Positions 14,544-26,044 of a DNA stretch of 64,000 nt are shown here, in pieces. Source of the stretch: Odontocerum albicorne (taxonomy: Eukaryota > Arthropoda > Insecta > Trichoptera > Odontoceridae). The position numbers and the translations under genes are program-made. Position 1 is the first letter of the stretch. Each line of letters opens with the position of its first letter. The stretch lies in the NCBI GenBank assembly GCA_949825065.1, contig OX463863.1, positions 22,056,433 through 22,120,432 on the forward strand, given 5' to 3'. The notes below the pieces were generated by a model. The model worked only from the letters and a program-made list of their open reading frames with translations, was not told where the DNA came from and searched no databases.

Positions 14544-15130
14544 GACCAGAAAGAATTCTCACTTGAGACAAGCCCTGGTGCTGTAAACAATGTGTGAAGA
14601 CATTATCTGATAATTCTAATTTAATACGCCATTTGAGGATTCATAGTGAAAAAGAAGCCCTACAGATGAATGTTTTTTACTTAATATGCCATTCAAGTAG
14701 TCATACAAGAAATAACCCCTTCAGCTGTGGAAATTGTGTGTTTAGAAATTGTTAAGAATATATTATTTGATACATTAGAATTCATAGTGGAGAGAAGCTC
14801 TACAGCTGTGGGCAATGTGACAAGAATTTCACATAAAGTTATATATGTTATCATGAAAGGATTCATGGTGGAGAGAAGACCTGCAGCTGGGCATATTGTA
14901 CAAAAAAATGCCATTTAAGGATTCAAAATAGAAAGAAACTTGACAGCTGTGGAAAGCGTTGTCAAACAATAGAAGTTGAATAGACCATTAAAGGATTCAT
15001 AGTGAATAAGAGCCCTTAAAGCTATGGAAATTGCTGAAAGGCATTCGTATAAAAAGGTTATTTAATATCTTATGCAAGGACTTATAGTTTCTAGAAACAC
15101 TCAAAATCCTTTGGAGAATTGCATTTTTAA
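14544..15130 (+). pseudogene. Relic fingers after copy 2
   Basis: Diverged finger repeats persist (for example GTGGAGAGAAGCTCTACAGC near 14790), with stops and indels in all frames. They resemble the relic tails of copies 3, 4 and 6 (about 19400, 29600 and 51900). Confidence 0.65.
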
Positions 15131-16589
15131 ATTAAAGTTATAAGGATTGCATTGTTACATCAAAGCCATCAAGAAATTCATTTTTCAAAAAAGCAGGAGC
15201 TTAAAACTTTAATTTTATCACTTTCCTATTTTCATTATTTTTGAAATCATTTTTCATGTGTTATATTTTGTTGTTTTACTATTATTGTATGATTTTTAAA
15301 AATTAATAGCCTCTTATGTTGCGTTATTCTGCATACCGGCTGGATTAATATTATTTATATTATTAATAAAACAGCGTGAATTATTGGCAATTTTTTACTT
15401 TATAATCCTGAAGCTTTGGTACTTTTAAAGAATCCATATCTAGAATGTGCTTTTGTGCTGAAAATTTTGCAAGGAATTAAGAAAGAAAAAAAAACCTAAT
15501 AAAACGACACCGGAATGATTTATTTAAATGTTACATATAATATTAAATATCAGCAATGTTCTTATAAATAACTTTTATTTAATTCAATGACTGAATTATG
15601 GTTCAGTAGCTTTGTCACTTATTGACTTGCGGGCGAATAGCCATGGTACAATGTTACAGTATTTGGGTTGACAGAGAGATGAGGTCTTCATTTCATTCAG
15701 CTTCCATATTTGTTTTACACTTGCTCCGTACATCTTGTGATGGAATGAACATGGATAATTTTATACATTTAATTACATCACACCTTGCATTTTAAAAATA
15801 TTGGTCTCTCCGGAAGTTCTTTTAAATTTTAATGTGAAATTACACAAAATAATTGTGAATGATGGTTTTCAATATTTTTAGAATCTCAGCGATCCGTCGA
15901 GTCAAAATCAGTGGTACTTGGCCTTCCAGAGATTAGTGGTAATTGGTCTTCCATAAAAAAAAATGACGAAATATTTTGATTAAGATAAAAGGAATAATTA
16001 ATAATAAAATAATTATGATACCAACGTCTAACGAGTTGCACCAAATACTTGTGAATTATGGTTTTTGGTATTTTATGTATCTCAGGGATCCCTCATGTCA
16101 TAAACCATAATTAAAACATAAAACTACTATTTTAATACTTGTTTTCAGTGCAACTTTATAATTTAATTTTTACTTACAAACATTTAATCTGGTACTCTCT
16201 GGGTAAAATTAATTATTAATGTTAGTAATTTTCTAGTGTTCCTTCTATTAATGCAATCTGTGCTAGAGAGCGACAATTTTCGTTTATGGATTTTTCTATG
16301 GAGTGTAACTTAATAATAAAGAATGGCTTAATTTGAAACAGATGTTTTCCTCTATGGTCGTCGACTGCGGGAAATTAATTATCGTAGTTAAAAAAACTTT
16401 AATTTAGTTTTACAACTAAATTCAGTTTAATTTAGAACATTCAACAAAATAACCTTTCACTCTACCATTATTTATATACGTGTTATATTATACCTTAGAT
16501 TGTGTACATATTAGTGTTTACTTTCATCATAGAAATACTGGTAGGTGTTTTTTTCCTCTTCCTGTTTTAAGTTTATTCGTATTTTTTTA
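15131..16589. other. Non-coding 3' flank of copy 2 with two diverged 0.5-kb repeat modules
   Basis: 15131-15530 is AT-rich with no feature seen. 15530-16330 matches the modules at 7.7-9.5 kb, with markers near 15885 and 16080. A short internal duplication (AGTGGTACTTGGCCTTCC / AGTGGTAATTGGTCTTCC) lies at 15910-15955. No gene is seen. Confidence 0.5.
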
Positions 16590-18095
16590 AAAACGATTCC
16601 ACACAAACTCCCTGATCCTAAACCTCCAGATATAACCTCTGACAGCGAATCGGTAACCGAGGAGGAAATCTCGGTCTCATCTTCCACGGAAGTAAAACAC
16701 TAACTTAAAAGAAAGAGAACGAGGAACCTAAGGCCTGGGAGCCGTCAAGGATCGCCTGAATAAAAATTAACCCCTCTTACTGTACCATCGACTGAAACAC
16801 TCCAAACAATCACAACCCCTACAACATCTTCCCTTATATTGTACTCCCTGCACCCCCTTCTCTTCCCCAGGTTAGGGAATATGACAGACATGGCCGATCT
16901 CCTTAAGTGGTACACGTGCAAAAAATTACTGATTCACCAGGAATATCCATTAATTCAATTACCTTAGGGAAGTTCCTTAAAAACAATAAAATACCAGATA
17001 TATCACTGGAAAACGGTATAAAATTAATAAGCCGGAATAGATTGGCTAAAATGAAGCCCTTACCGATTACGGTTTTAAATAATTTATTCCTTTTTTCATG
17101 CTCACCAGAATAGGCCTTGTAAGAGGAATCCTGGTAGAGTGGAAGGATTTAAAAGTACCGAATAGCTATGGAAGAATCCAGAAAGCCAGAAGACTTAACC
17201 GTAAGATAACCAACTCAGATGGTGTGACATGGGCCCTTACACAAACAGTAGTACTAACATTTGATGGACAGGGTCTACGCTTTCTACAATTCTCTTTAGT
17301 GGTAGAAAATTATTATTTCTCAAACATACAGTGTTCCCAGTGCTGCAGATACGGACATATAAAGCAGGAATGCAGATCATCTGTACGTTGCTTCAAATGT
17401 GACCAATCCCACCTCGGTGACAGCTCCAGCAAATATTACATGCAATAGGCGCCTAACATCAGTCGACAGACCCTGCCCGGAATTTATTGGATAAACTAAT
17501 ATAAAACGCCTTATGACAGAACATATCTTAACGGTCAGCATCAAAATCCACCCCAGTCTCTGTGGAATCTTTCGCCGAAGTTATTGCATATGGCGAAAAT
17601 ACCTCGTGCCCACCTTCCCACAATATCCGCTCTGCAAACCATTCTTAATCCGGGAAACCAAAAATGTTAAATGCCACCAAATCCTCAGGTCCCACTTTTC
17701 ACCCTCATATCACTCCCTCGATGAAGGAGGATATTGAAGACCTTTTATGGCGCCCAAACGCAAACCTTCCTAACGGGTGTGGTTTCCCTCTAGACCATCC
17801 AATCACTAGATTAGTAGTAAATTTAACACTCGGTAGAGCCGATTGGAACAAATTCTCCCTTACTCTCGATGCCTCAATACAACTAGATTGGCCGACACAC
17901 AAAAATCTTCCATATGCGTATTATGTATGATAAATTCCAGATGGAGTTGGTGTTCCAGGCGGCTCACTCTTCGATTCCCCTTTAAAAAAAACGCTCCTTT
18001 AAGTCACAACCCCCTCCATTGTGGGACGAAGAGTGTTCTAATGCAATTAAATCTCGAAAAAAATGTATCAATCTTATAGAAATAACACGACCGAG
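16590..18095 (+). mobile_element. LINE-A fragment: gag-like ORF1 and endonuclease end
   Basis: 17098-17448 contains two zinc knuckles, CSQCCRYGHIKQEC and CFKCDQSHLGDS, typical of gag-like ORF1 proteins of Jockey/I-type LINEs. The part 17664-18060 (two frames) reads RADWNKFSLTLDASIQLDW and WDEECSNAIKSRKKC, typical of the region just after a LINE endonuclease. It matches the LINE-A piece at 4222. The order is ORF1 then ORF2, with stops and deletions throughout. A mariner remnant cuts it at about 18096. Confidence 0.7.
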
Positions 18096-18845
18096 TCAAA
18101 TTTTCTTATTCGTAAAATACGAGGGTGGATTAAATTTTAACGAGACTTTTGTTTTAGAACCCGCCATTTTAAATGGAGCGCGCGGCCGCCTCGAGGAGTG
18201 TTAGGTGGGGAGAACGGAAGGCTGGCCTCGTCAGATTCCGTCATTAATATGGCACACAATGTCTGAGCAAAAGGTGCACCCGTCGATTGCGCAACGCATA
18301 ATTATCAAGTTTGTCATTCCTTAGGACGTAAAACCGGCTAAAATTCTGCGGAGACTGACGGTACAGTTCGAGGATCAAACACTGTCAAAGCTTCGTTCTC
18401 TGTCAAAGAACTGTTAAAGCTCTTTCCAGCATTACCGAACAGAACATTAACGCCATTCGTGATTTTCTAGAAGGCGACTGACGTTTGACAGTTTACTAAA
18501 TTTGTGCTGAGATAGGAATAAGTAATGCGAGCACTCAATCCATAATCATAAAAGACCTATGATTCCGTAAAGTGTCTGCTCGATGGGTCCCACGTCTTTC
18601 GACTGCAGAACAAAAGTTTGCACGTCTGTAAACGGCTCTTAGCGCAGTTTACACAAGAAAGAACGCATTTTTGAGTCGCATCATTACTTGCGATTAAACT
18701 TGGGTACTCCACTACACGCCCGAGTGGAAACAAGCCAGCATGGAGGGGAGAAAGGAAAATCCTCAAGTCCTGGAAAATATTTAAAGTTGTCCCAATACCT
18801 CAAATGCGTAAAGATCTTTTGGACGGAAATTTCTATAGACCAATT
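18096..18845 (+). mobile_element. Decayed mariner remnant
   Basis: A broken frame from about 18258 (MSEQKVHPSIAQRI) continues with KILRRLTVQFEDQ. It then reads ISNASTQSIIIKDL, FRKVSARWVPRLSTAEQKFA, FLSRIIT and HYTPEWKQASMEG, the usual order in a mariner transposase. Several stops and loss of the C-terminal half make it inactive. Terminal repeats were not resolved. Its right edge meets the LINE-B piece of the copy 3 block. Confidence 0.65.
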
Positions 18846-19380
18846 TAGTCGAACTTTTTCACTAACCCACCATTAGTATACTATACAGGGACTGGCATCA
18901 AACAGAGTTTCTGAATTCAAAGATTTGCTGTCCTGCTTGGACCAGCGTTGCCGCTCACCTCGAGCCGTCCTAGCATTATTCTCAGACTAACACGGCAACC
19001 CTACCTGAACCGCTATAGACCTACTGTATCGCTTCCATATTTAATAAAATTGTAAAATTAATTACTCGAGTTGTTATTGTCACCTTAAGCCCCTTGTATA
19101 AGCTCCTCCAGTCACGGTAGTAGTACCATAGAGACATTTGATTTTTCTATTACTGGGAGGTGGTATCAATATAATTAAAAAAAATCCAATAATTCTCACA
19201 GTTTTATTGATAATAATCATAACATTAATCCAGGCTAGTGCATCAAAACACAGGTTATTAATTTATTTAATAGTTAAACAACAAAATATAACACCTGAAA
19301 AGCTATTTCAAAAGTTATAAAAAATAATAAAACTATAAGTTTAAAATTAGGATTATCAATTCTGCTCTTTTGTAAAATGA
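18846..19380. other. 3' flank of copy 3 block, starting with LINE-B RT remnant
   Basis: The first 90 bases (TTTTCACTAACCCACCAT onward) match LINE-B sequence that follows TE-X in copies 4 to 6 (29027, 40209, 48339). The rest is shared non-coding flank. Copy 3 has no TE-X terminal repeat at this point. Confidence 0.5.
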
Positions 19381-19555
19381 ATTCCACAATGCTGTTTCAG
19401 TATTTCTCTTCACTGTGCTTCCTTGCACAAGATATAAGATAAACTTTTTCAAAGAATGTCTTCCCACAATTCCCACAGCTTTAAGGGCTCTTATCTACTA
19501 TAAATCCTTAACATCTATTGAGACTGCTTCCCACACTGTCCACAGCTGTCAAGTT
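19381..19555 (-). pseudogene. Relic fingers, distal tail of copy 3
   Basis: Minus-strand diverged finger repeats, aligned with 29570-29750 and 51850-51970. Linker and Cys-pair remnants such as GTCTTCCCACAATTCCCACA are visible. No open frame. Confidence 0.6.
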
Positions 19556-20180
19556 CAATGTATTACTGCCCTACTATACTATTTCAATGTTGTCTCAACT
19601 ATCTTACTTCCCATTTGTCATTATGTCAAATTTGAGACTCCTTTGAGGCTTTTCTTTTTTTTTCTCGTTCTTGCTGACAGTTAACCTGAGGTGGTATATG
19701 TGGGTTTACTTTTTATTTTGTTTTCTGCCATACGTTTTTTTCTTTTTCTTTCTATTAATTCTTTAATCTAAATATGCGGGGGATGGAAGCCCCCTGATGC
19801 CCTTGCGGTCGGGCTCGCCCTACATTGGTGGGGTGTATCTCGGCCGGGGGAATGTTTGTGGGATGAGCCCGGACCTTTTAGTGTCTTCTCTCTTGAATGT
19901 ATTTTTTTTGTCATCTATTTATTTTCTGTGTTTATTTTTTTTATATATTCTTGTTCTACGTGTTCAAGGGTGTGGTGATCTGGTGTCCCCGTGGCTGGGT
20001 TCGCCCTATATTGGTGGGGTGTATCTTGGCCATGGGGATGCTATTAGATGAGCCCAGACCTTTTGATAGCTTCTGTATTTAATGTATTATCTGCAATTTA
20101 TGTGTTTTAGAAGTGTTATTTAAATATAATCTGTACATACTATGTTGCTATCAATAAACCTATTATTTATTTATTTATTT
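19556..20180 (+). mobile_element. Insertion with (TATT)n tail, probable non-LTR retroelement 3' end
   Basis: This 0.6-kb segment interrupts the finger tail that is continuous in copies 4 and 6. It contains two tandem units of about 215 bp, each with CGCCCTA(C/T)ATTGGTGGGG, GTGTATCT(C/T)GGCC and GATGAGCCC(G/A)GACCTTTT. It ends in AATAAACC and repeated TTTA. Flanking AAGTT on both sides suggests a short target duplication. No coding sequence identifies the family. Confidence 0.5.
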
Positions 20181-20356
20181 AAGTTTCTCCAGCATGAATC
20201 CTTGAATGAAATATTAAGTAATTTTTTTTGTAAAAATATTCTCCCACAATTCATCCAACTGTAGGGCTTCTCTCCAATATGAATACTCAAATGGTGAATT
20301 AAATTTACATTATAAGATAATGTCTTCACTCATTTTTGACAGTTGCAGGGCTTCTC
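20181..20356 (-). pseudogene. Relic fingers beyond the copy 3 stop
   Basis: Minus-strand finger remnants directly 3' of the TGA at 20357. They match 29755-29915 and 51975-52140. Frames are broken. Confidence 0.65.
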
Positions 20357-21915
20357 TCAACTGTGAATCCTTTCATGAGATTTCAAATAATCTTTTCGTG
20401 AGAATGTCTTATCACATTGTCCACAGCTGTAAGGCGAGAAGCCTTCGCCATGAATCCTTTCATGAGGTTTTAAATTGCATTTTGTTGAGAATATCTTATC
20501 ACATTCTCCAAAGCTGAAAGGCTTCTCTCCACTATGAATCCATTCATGAGATTTTAATTGATTTTTTCGTGAGAATGTCTTATCACATTGTCCACAGTTG
20601 TAAGGCTTCTCTCCACTATGACTCATTTCATGATAATTTAAATGACATTTTTGTGAGAATTTCTTATCACATTGTCCACAGCTGTAAGGCTTCTCTCCAC
20701 TATGCATTATTTCATGAGATTTCAAAACACCTTTTCGTATGAATGTCTTATCACATTGCCCACAGCAGAATAGTTTCTCTCCACTATGAATCCTTTCATG
20801 AGATTTTAAAACCCATTTATGTGAGAATGTCTTATCACATTGTCCACAGGTGTAAGGCTTCTCTCCACTATGAATCCTTTCATGAGATTTTAAATTGCAT
20901 TTTTTTGAGAATATCTTATCACATTCTCCACAGCTGAAGGGCTTCTCTCCACTATGAATCCTTTCATGATATTTCAAATCACCTTTTCGTAAGAATGTCT
21001 TATCACACTGTCCACAACTGTAAGGCTTCTCTCCACTATGAATCCTTTCATGAGTTTGCAAATCACCTTTTCGTTAGAATGTCTTATCACATTGTCCACA
21101 GCTGTAAGGCTTCTCTCCACTATGCATTATTTCATGAGATTTCAAGTCACCTTTTCGTAAGAATGTCTTATCACATTGCCCACAGCTGTATGGTTTCTCT
21201 CCACTATGATTCCTTTCATGAGATTTTAAAACCCATTTTCGTGAGAATGTCTTATCACATTCTCCACAGCTGAAAGGCTTCTCTCCACTATGAATCCATT
21301 CATGAGATTTTAATTGATTTTTTCGTGAGAATGTCTTATCACATCGTCCACAGTTGTAAGGCTTTTCTCCACTATGACTCATTTCATAATAATTTAAATG
21401 ACATTTTTGTGAGAATGTCTTATCACATTGTCCACAGCTGTAAGGCTTCTCTCCACTATGCATTATTTCATGAGATTTCAAATCACCTTTTCGTATGAAT
21501 GTCTTATCACATTGCCCACAGCTGTATGGTTTCTCTCCACTATGAATCCTTTCATGAGATTTTAAAACCCATTTTTGTGAGAATGTCTTATCACATTGTC
21601 CACAGCTGTAAGGCTTCTCTTCACCATGAATCCTTTCATGAAATTTTAAATTGCATTTTTTTGAGAATATCTTATCACATTGTCCACAACCGTAAGGCTT
21701 CTCTCCACTATGAATCCTTTCATGATCTTTCAAACCACCTTTTCGTAAGAATGTCTTATCACACTGTCCACAGCTGTAAGGCTTCTCTCCACTATGAATC
21801 TTTTCATGATCTCTTAATTTATCTTTTCGTGAGAATGTCTGTGAACAATTTCCACAACCATAGGAATTCTGTCCAGATGGATTATATTTATAAATATTGC
21901 TCATATCACCTGAAT
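20357..21915 (-). pseudogene. Zinc-finger gene copy 3, exon 3 (18 fingers, nonsense at 21074)
   Basis: The exon begins at 21915 after TTTTTAG. Nine fingers are open, then TAA at 21074-21076 (TTC TAA CGA) stops the frame; the remaining fingers continue in the same frame to TGA at 20357. A block with helices like RKGDL, KKCNL, KWVL, QKCHL and RKNQL recurs about three times. Other damage: the first His is Tyr in NYYEMSH (near 21385), the first Cys is Phe in FSFGECD (codon 20510-20512), and one linker is rearranged at 20431-20450. With the exon 2 stop this is a pseudogene. Confidence 0.85.
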
Positions 21916-22189
21916 CTAAAAATATATGAAAATTAAGAAAAAAACTGTTTTTTTTTTTAATATTGAAGGGTTGAAAAGATAGATCTTAGTTCTTTTTGTA
22001 ACAAAGCATTTATCTAATTTGAGTTCTTTGATTCATACAACAATTAACTTGTATTGAATAAATAAATTGACAGAGTTAAGATAAAAATATTTTACCTTTT
22101 ATTTTAACCAAATAAAAAAATTATGTTGTTTAGATTTAAATTAATAAGCGTAAACTTATTCAGATTATAATTAAAATAAATATACTCAC

Positions 22190-22444
22190 TCGTTATTGCA
22201 TGCGTGTCAGAAACATCAACAGTCTCTGTGTTACTGTCCCGAGCACATTCCTTTTTTATATCCGCTTCCTGTATGTCCATAGCAATATCAGGTAATACTG
22301 GCGCAGTATCCTCTTCTACATTTTCTTCTTTTATGACAAAATCTGTAAAAGTTTCCATTTTCACATCATAGGATTACATTTGTGAACTCATTACTGAGGT
22401 AATTTCTTTATTGAATGTATCATAAGATGGCTGGGCTTTAATAT
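22190..22444 (-). pseudogene. Zinc-finger gene copy 3, exon 2 with nonsense codon
   Basis: The 255-nt exon and both splice sites are intact. TAA at 22374-22376 replaces a Gln codon just after MSSQ. An alternative ATG after it (MKMETFTDFVIKEEN) is open to the donor, so an N-truncated product is conceivable but unsupported. Confidence 0.8.
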
Positions 22445-22913
22445 CTATGAAAAAAACATACAAGTTCAAATCTTCTGAAGTAATAAAACAAATAGTTAAT
22501 ATACTATCAACAATTTGAAACCTCGTTTCTTTCACTTTCTGTTATTAAGTCTGAACTGACAATAAGGCCAACACAGCACTCATAGCTAACACAGCACAGC
22601 TTCTAGCTATCTTATCTTAATGTGGCATGGCTTTTAAGCTACTATTATGTGACTCAAGAAGACTATTAGGTCGAATACTCAAGAAGATTGATGGTGCAGT
22701 AAATATATATAATAGTTCCGAGTTAGCGGCAGAAGAAAAATAAGGGTGATGATTTGGTTCTCATCAGCAGAACTATCTTATATTTGAATTCGATCAAAAT
22801 GAGGTACACAACATAACAAAACATCAACATACCGTGATTAATCAACTTTATACTTATTATAATGATTTAAATATTTTTCTACATAAAAATGTCAAAAACA
22901 TTCTGGCCTAAAA

Positions 22914-22960
22914 GCACACACCACCTTATCCATGCCTGGTATGGAATAGGTGGTGTGTAC
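22914..22960 (-). repeat. 47-nt intron 1 hairpin (copy 3)
   Basis: Same stem as in copies 2, 4 and 5: CACACCACCTTATCCATG ... TATGGAATAGGTGGTGTG, here with GC in place of GT at the left foot. Confidence 0.7.
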
Positions 22961-23061
22961 CTGTAGGTTAAGCACCACTCATACAGCATAATTTATTTGA
23001 TTCTCATATCTCACATATTTATTTTATTTGAGTTACTTCCTGACATTGAGTTTAAGTTTAC

Positions 23062-23242
23062 TTGGGTCTGTGGGATTATCAACATGTCTGGAATCTGCGC
23101 TGATATCTTGCGCACATTCCTGTTTGATATCTGCCTCATGTACACTGATATCATAGTGGGGGAACACTGCTGCAGTATCTCCATATTTTGCCGTTTCTTC
23201 CTTCACCATTACATCTGCACTTTTGTGTAGCTGAGGATCCAT
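23062..23242 (-). pseudogene. Zinc-finger gene copy 3, exon 1
   Basis: Open exon of 181 nt from ATG at 23240-23242 to CCCAA/GTAAAC. It lacks one Val codon relative to copies 2 and 4 (RHVDNP instead of RHVVDNP). It carries VKEE and DIKQEC. The exon is intact, but the gene is broken in exons 2 and 3. Confidence 0.75.
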
Positions 23243-23391
23243 CTATAACCTGGAAACATTCACAATAGTTTAACAATGAGTTTATAATACATTTGCCCTT
23301 TCATGTAGGAAAGCATAAAACTATATTCAAAGCCTGATGTTAGTAAATGACACCTTTTGTGACATGAGAATCTTGTTTGTAATTTACCAAG

Positions 23392-23515
23392 ACATGACTT
23401 GCTTGTGCTCCCCTGATGACGAGGTGAAGACCTTGAAACCGGTAGGGTTATACAGTTACATAAAGTGGAATAAACAGCGTTTGATAAAACAAATTACAAT
23501 GTCTTTTAACCTCCA
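23392..23515 (+). mobile_element. Penelope-like 3' tail next to copy 3
   Basis: CTGATGA at 23413-23419, a GAGGT..ACCTT hairpin, GAAACCGGTAGGG and TGGAATAAACAGCG match the tail at 4108. It points away from copy 3. Confidence 0.7.
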
Positions 23516-23829
23516 CAAAGTTAATGCCTTAACTATAAATAGCACAATATAATCTTCATTGTTAGTGGTGTGTGTAGATTTGTTTTCCAGAGGTCTCTTT
23601 AAAATATTTATGATGTTGTATGAACACTAGACACAGCATTATGTTACATCTAAAGCTTAATGTGTTACTGTCACACATCGGAAGAATTTTAAAGGTGTTT
23701 TTGTAGTTTATCTGGCCTTAGTCATTTTACTGCGGTTTTCTTACCAAATATGTTTTTCGAACATATACAAATGCGGAGTAGTACCTTATCTATTGGTCAC
23801 AACCACTACCTTCCTATCGTTACACTCCA

Positions 23830-23863
23830 CTTATGTATACTTAGATTGTAATATTGTCATTGG
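23830..23863 (-). promoter_or_regulatory. Degraded promoter candidate of copy 3
   Basis: It matches the CCAAT/TATA pair of copies 2, 4 and 5, but the TATA reads TATACATAAG. CCAAT is retained at 23859-23863 (minus strand). Confidence 0.35.
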
Positions 23864-23864
23864 A

Positions 23865-23925
23865 AAATTCAAATACAGAGTTAGGATAACCCTTGAGGGG
23901 TAATTCTTACTCTGTATTTGAATTT
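23865..23925. repeat. Palindrome 1 of copy 3 flank
   Basis: AAATTCAAATACAGAGT ... ACTCTGTATTTGAATTT, arms of about 28 bp with few mismatches and almost no loop. Copies 4 and 5 carry only one arm at this place. Confidence 0.8.
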
Positions 23926-24103
23926 GTTAAATTGTAACTCTTAATATTATAAAAGGACAATGTATATATCACCATTTACTCGTAGATAGCGGACACAGAG
24001 TTAGAATAACCCCTCAAGGGTTATTCTAACTCTGTGTCCGCTATCTAAATGGTGCTATATACATTATCCTTTTATAACAATTAGAACAGAGTTACAATTT
24101 AAC
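23926..24103. repeat. Palindrome 2 of copy 3 flank (about 85-bp arms)
   Basis: Arms run from GTTAAATTGTAACTC to the central AACCCCTCAAGGGTT and back to GAGTTACAATTTAAC, with small indels. The right arm is shared with copies 4 and 5; the left arm is unique to copy 3. Confidence 0.8.
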
Positions 24104-25194
24104 AGATGGCATAGTATTTGTTCACAATATAAAACAATAATAAAAAAATACAATACAAAAATTCAACCATGTAACTTCAACAATGCTGCAAAGCCGAAAA
24201 TGAAAACATACAGTGATGGTGAAGTGAAAATGAAACAACATTAATGCAGAAGCTACTGCGTGACGTGAGGATTCTAATTTAGAAAGTCGTCCAATTGAAG
24301 TAAAACATGTGCACAAACGCAAGGTAGGTACTTGCAATGTTAGAATCATTTATTTTTCTTTCACAGAGTACAAAAAAAAAATACCAATGGAAATAAATTT
24401 TTCATTGTCGAAATTGACTTTTTAGTGACAATTTACAAGTCTCAAGGAGTGGTGGACTGCCTACCGGTGGGGCGGGTTTGCGTTTCCATTAAATAAGGGT
24501 GGTTAGTATTTGTTTTTATACAGGCGTTATGTGTGTTTCTTCGCTGAATGATGTTATTATTAAAACAGGAAGAAGTTATCTGGTGTGGAAGGATTTCTTA
24601 AGTTGTCGTGGGGAAATTTTCTTCCCCACTCAGAGAGCTCGCAGCATTACCAAGAAAGAAGTAAATTCTCTGTAATTGGAGAAAAAGCAAATCTGGCAAG
24701 GAAGATATTAGTGAACAGCAATTTTTTCCATTCAATCTAGTCCTGTCATCCTGAAAATAGAGAGGATCTCCATGCAGCTATTCACTGATTCAAGTTAATT
24801 TTAAATGGAAAATGTTCGTGAAAATATATTTTTGTTGGATTTGACAGAATTTTTTTAAATAACATAAAAATGCAATTTTTTGCATAAAGTAAGTAGAGTT
24901 TGAACTAAACAACTTGATTTTATTGTAAAAGAGCTAATATAGTTTATGGAAAAAATTGTAAAACCTCTATTGTACTGATGTAACGCTATCCCAGCAGATC
25001 AACTGTCAAAATGAATTGAGGTAAAAGTATGCCTTTTTAAAACACGAAATGACATTTTATCAAGCAGCGCACACTGATATACTATCACCGTGAAGCGGTC
25101 AGAATGAACCTCTAAATCAATAACATGATCAACTCACAAAAACGAAAACATTGAAAAAATAAATCGTAAAATTTTAAAACCTAATGCACAGGAA
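24104..25194. other. Conserved 5' flank of copy 3, no gene seen
   Basis: It matches the flanks of the other copies. It includes a segment reading KTYSDGEVKMK and then REDSNLESRPIEVK on the plus strand, with a frame break here and an in-frame TGA in the other copies. The rest is AT-rich and has no supportable gene. Confidence 0.5.
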
Positions 25195-25450
25195 TAACAC
25201 TATTCTTTCTGAATAATGGCTATGCATTCCTATATCTGATGGAGTATACGCAGTGACTTCATCTTGGCCGTGAACGGAAGGTATGGAGTATTCGCCAGAT
25301 ACGCGGTGTCTTCTTCTTGAATAATGGCCGTGAATTCCTCTATACGATGGAATATACGCCAGTGTCAAGTGAAGATTGATCGACAGTTCTTCGTGAATAT
25401 TGGCCGTGAACTCCTATATATGAAGGATATACGCCATTGTCAAATTATTT
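25195..25450 (-). repeat. HGHYS-type tandem repeat, copy 3 flank
   Basis: On the minus strand one frame reads AYIPSYRGIHGHYSRRRHR, EYSIPSVHGQDEV and AYTPSDIGMHSHYS. A preceding unit is in another frame (PSYIGVHGQYSRR). Confidence 0.6.
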
Positions 25451-26044
25451 TGACAGTTACACTCCATAGAAAAAACCATAGACTCAAATTCTCGCTCTTT
25501 AGCACAGATTGCATTAGTGGATGGAACACTAGTAAATTGCTTACATAAATACTTTGTTTTATTCAGGTCAGAGATTCCAAGATCAAATGTTTTTAAGTAA
25601 ATATTATATATATGAAGGATATACGCTATTGTTAAATGATGTTTTTGACCATAGACTCAAATTAGATAGATAAAACCATAGACTCAAATTCTCGCTCTCT
25701 AGCACAGATAGTCTTAATAGATGGAACACTATATAGTAAATTGCTTACATAAATAATTAGTTTTATTTAAGTCAGATTCCAAGATCAAATGTGTTCAAGT
25801 AAAAATTAAATTATAAAGTTGCACGGAATATAAATATTAAAATAGATGTTTTTGTTTTAATTATGATTTATGACATGAGGGATCCCTGAGATACTAAAAA
25901 CATTGAAAAGGACCATTCACAAGTGTTTGGTGCAACTTCACATTTAAATTAGCAATAATATTTTTAAATTACTTCCAGCGAGCCATAATTTTTAAATAAG
26001 TGGAATGTAAAAAACATTACAAATGTACACAATTATTCGTGATC
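25451..26044 (-). repeat. Inverted 0.5-kb repeat modules, copy 3 flank
   Basis: Minus-strand copies of the modules at 7.7-9.5 kb. GAGGGATCCCTGAGATACTA at about 25877 is the marker. Two short blocks with CCATAGACTCAAATTCTCGC (25476, 25675) are direct repeats. Confidence 0.5.

Noticed and set aside
19797..20082. Overlapping ORFs in the 215-bp tandem units (GSPYIGGVYLG-type)
   Set aside because: They arise from the repeated retroelement tail, overlap in two frames and have no gene context.
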